Shown piece by piece: positions 6,374 through 6,972 of a stretch of 6,972 bases of DNA. The notes beneath the pieces are model-generated. The model worked only from the letters and a program-made list of their open reading frames with translations. It did no database searches and was not told the DNA's origin. The position numbers and the translations under genes were made by a program. How positions within the stretch are numbered: the first letter of the stretch is position 1; every line of letters begins with the position of its first letter. Origin of the DNA: an uncultured beta proteobacterium (lineage in GTDB: Bacteria > Pseudomonadota > Gammaproteobacteria > Burkholderiales > Burkholderiaceae_B); the NCBI GenBank assembly GCA_903929925.1, contig CAIYWO010000423.1:1-6972 (forward strand). Reading direction: 5' to 3'.

Positions 6374-6775
6374 TTAGGCGAGTGTGAAGACGGGAACGCT
6401 TGGACCGTCTTCGCTTGGCTTGAAGGCAACCTTCACACGTTGTCCGCAACGAATCCCATCTAGGTCGCAGTCGACAATATTCGTCAACATGGTCGGGCCT
6501 TCGTCGAGCGTCACGTAGGCAATTGCGTAGGGCACTGGGCCCGAGGTTCGGGTGATGCTATAGCTGTAGATCGTTCCTGAGCCTTTCGCTTCTTTCCATT
6601 CAGTCTTGTCGCTAAAGCAGAAGGGACATAGCGCACGCGGATAGTGATGATATTCGCCGCAGTCAGCGCATTGTTTGACGAGTAGCTTGCCGTCGGTCGC
6701 AGCATTGAAGTAGACCTCATCACCATCGTTACATTTTGGTGCAGGGATTTTTCTGTCTTGGTAGGGAGTAGTCAT
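6374..6775 (-). CDS. Zn-ribbon / OB-fold (DUF35-type) acyl-CoA-associated protein
   Basis: This 133-residue protein shows the two-part DUF35 architecture. An N-terminal helix region (1-30) is followed by a rubredoxin-like zinc ribbon with four cysteines C36-x2-C39 and C50-x2-C53 (Q-C-A-D-C-G ... Y-P-R-A-L-C-P-F-C). From about residue 60 an OB-fold follows, with G-S-G-T-I-Y-S-Y-S-I-T-R (65-76), P-Y-A-I-A-Y-V-T-L (82-90) and G-Q-R-V-K-V-A-F (111-118). Members of this family form complexes with thiolase-like enzymes, as known for the steroid side-chain proteins Ltp2/ChsH2 and for archaeal thiolase/HMG-CoA synthase, where the OB-fold helps bind or channel the acyl-CoA. The gene starts four bases after the stop of a thiolase-family gene, which makes that enzyme its likely partner. 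GAGA eight bases before ATG 6775 is an acceptable ribosome site. All four zinc ligands are present. Confidence 0.92.
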   Translation of the reverse strand: MTTPYQDRKIPAPKCNDGDEVYFNAATDGKLLVKQCADCGEYHHYPRALCPFCFSDKTEWKEAKGSGTIYSYSITRTSGPVPYAIAYVTLDEGPTMLTNIVDCDLDGIRCGQRVKVAFKPSEDGPSVPVFTLA

Positions 6776-6779
6776 CGCG

Positions 6780-6972
6780 TTATTCTCTTTCCATGATGAG
6801 TGTGGCGCTGCCGTGACGTGTGCTCAAGGCCCCGCCTGTTCCGTGTGCGAGCGCGAGATCGCAGTTTTTAACTTGTACAAGTGGGTGCGCTTCTCCGCGC
6901 AGTTGTCTTACCGCCTCAATAATCTTGGTGATGCCACCGCGGTTAACGGGGTGGTTGTTGCATAGGCCACCA
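6780..6972 (-). CDS. Thiolase / lipid-transfer-protein-like acyl-CoA enzyme (partial, C-terminal 63 residues)
   Basis: The frame enters from the right edge and ends with TAA (complement of 6780-6782); 63 residues are visible. They read as the end of the C-terminal thiolase domain: G-G-L-C-N-N-H-P-V-N-R-G-G (1-13 of the visible part), an amphipathic helix I-T-K-I-I-E-A-V-R-Q-L-R-G-E, then L-A-L-A-H-G-T-G-G-A-L-S and the last strand S-A-T-L-I-M-E-R-E. In classical thiolases these positions are G-H-P-x-G-A, holding the catalytic His, and C-x-G-x-G, holding the second Cys. Here the His is kept in N-H-P, but the Cys position is occupied by His in H-G-T-G-G, as in SCP-x/lipid-transfer-type thiolases. 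The product is therefore probably an SCP-x-like thiolase or a retro-aldolase-type lyase rather than a housekeeping acetoacetyl-CoA thiolase. The first catalytic Cys lies outside the window. The DUF35 protein gene follows four bases later, as expected for a heteromeric complex. Confidence 0.88.
   Translation of the reverse strand, partial: GGLCNNHPVNRGGITKIIEAVRQLRGEAHPLVQVKNCDLALAHGTGGALSTRHGSATLIMERE

Overview
The window looks like a piece of a proteobacterial chromosome, most likely a betaproteobacterium of the order Burkholderiales. The main pointer is a Bug-type (tripartite tricarboxylate transporter) periplasmic receptor, a family greatly expanded in that order. It sits in a dense catabolic cluster with a moderate GC content of roughly 50%. 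Genus cannot be read from this sequence. No tRNA, rRNA, CRISPR array, insertion sequence or phage gene is visible.

Right-hand block (about 2251-6972, all on the minus strand, so transcribed from high to low coordinates): the C-terminal end of a thiolase/lipid-transfer-protein-like enzyme (cut by the window edge), a DUF35-type zinc-ribbon/OB-fold partner protein 4 bases downstream, a protein made of two tandem copies of a ferredoxin-like (dimeric alpha-beta barrel) domain, an MBL-fold hydrolase, an exported Bug receptor, and a fused A+B CoA-transferase. Gaps are 4, 18, 53, 38 and 42 bases, with no evident terminator in them, so this reads as one operon.

Middle: a small NTF2-like (SnoaL/DUF4440 type) protein is the only plus-strand gene. 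Its stop codon interlocks with that of the CoA-transferase in the four bases TTAG, and its start faces the MFS gene across a short AT-rich divergent region holding the palindrome TTGTTAACAA.

Left-hand block (1-1822, minus strand): an MFS transporter of the metabolite:H+ symporter type, followed with no gap (TGA directly before ATG) by a lipoprotein alpha/beta hydrolase of dienelactone-hydrolase type. The hydrolase gene runs off the window just before its presumed nucleophile.

Taken together the genes suggest uptake and CoA-dependent breakdown of a carboxylic acid or of an ester/lactone precursor. The envelope hydrolase would release the acid, the MFS carrier (and perhaps the Bug receptor) would bring it in, the CoA-transferase would activate it, and the thiolase-like enzyme with its OB-fold partner would cleave the acyl-CoA. 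The MBL hydrolase, the duplicated barrel protein and the NTF2-like protein would fill unassigned steps. The substrate is not identifiable, and no regulator, CoA ligase or acyl-CoA dehydrogenase lies within the window.
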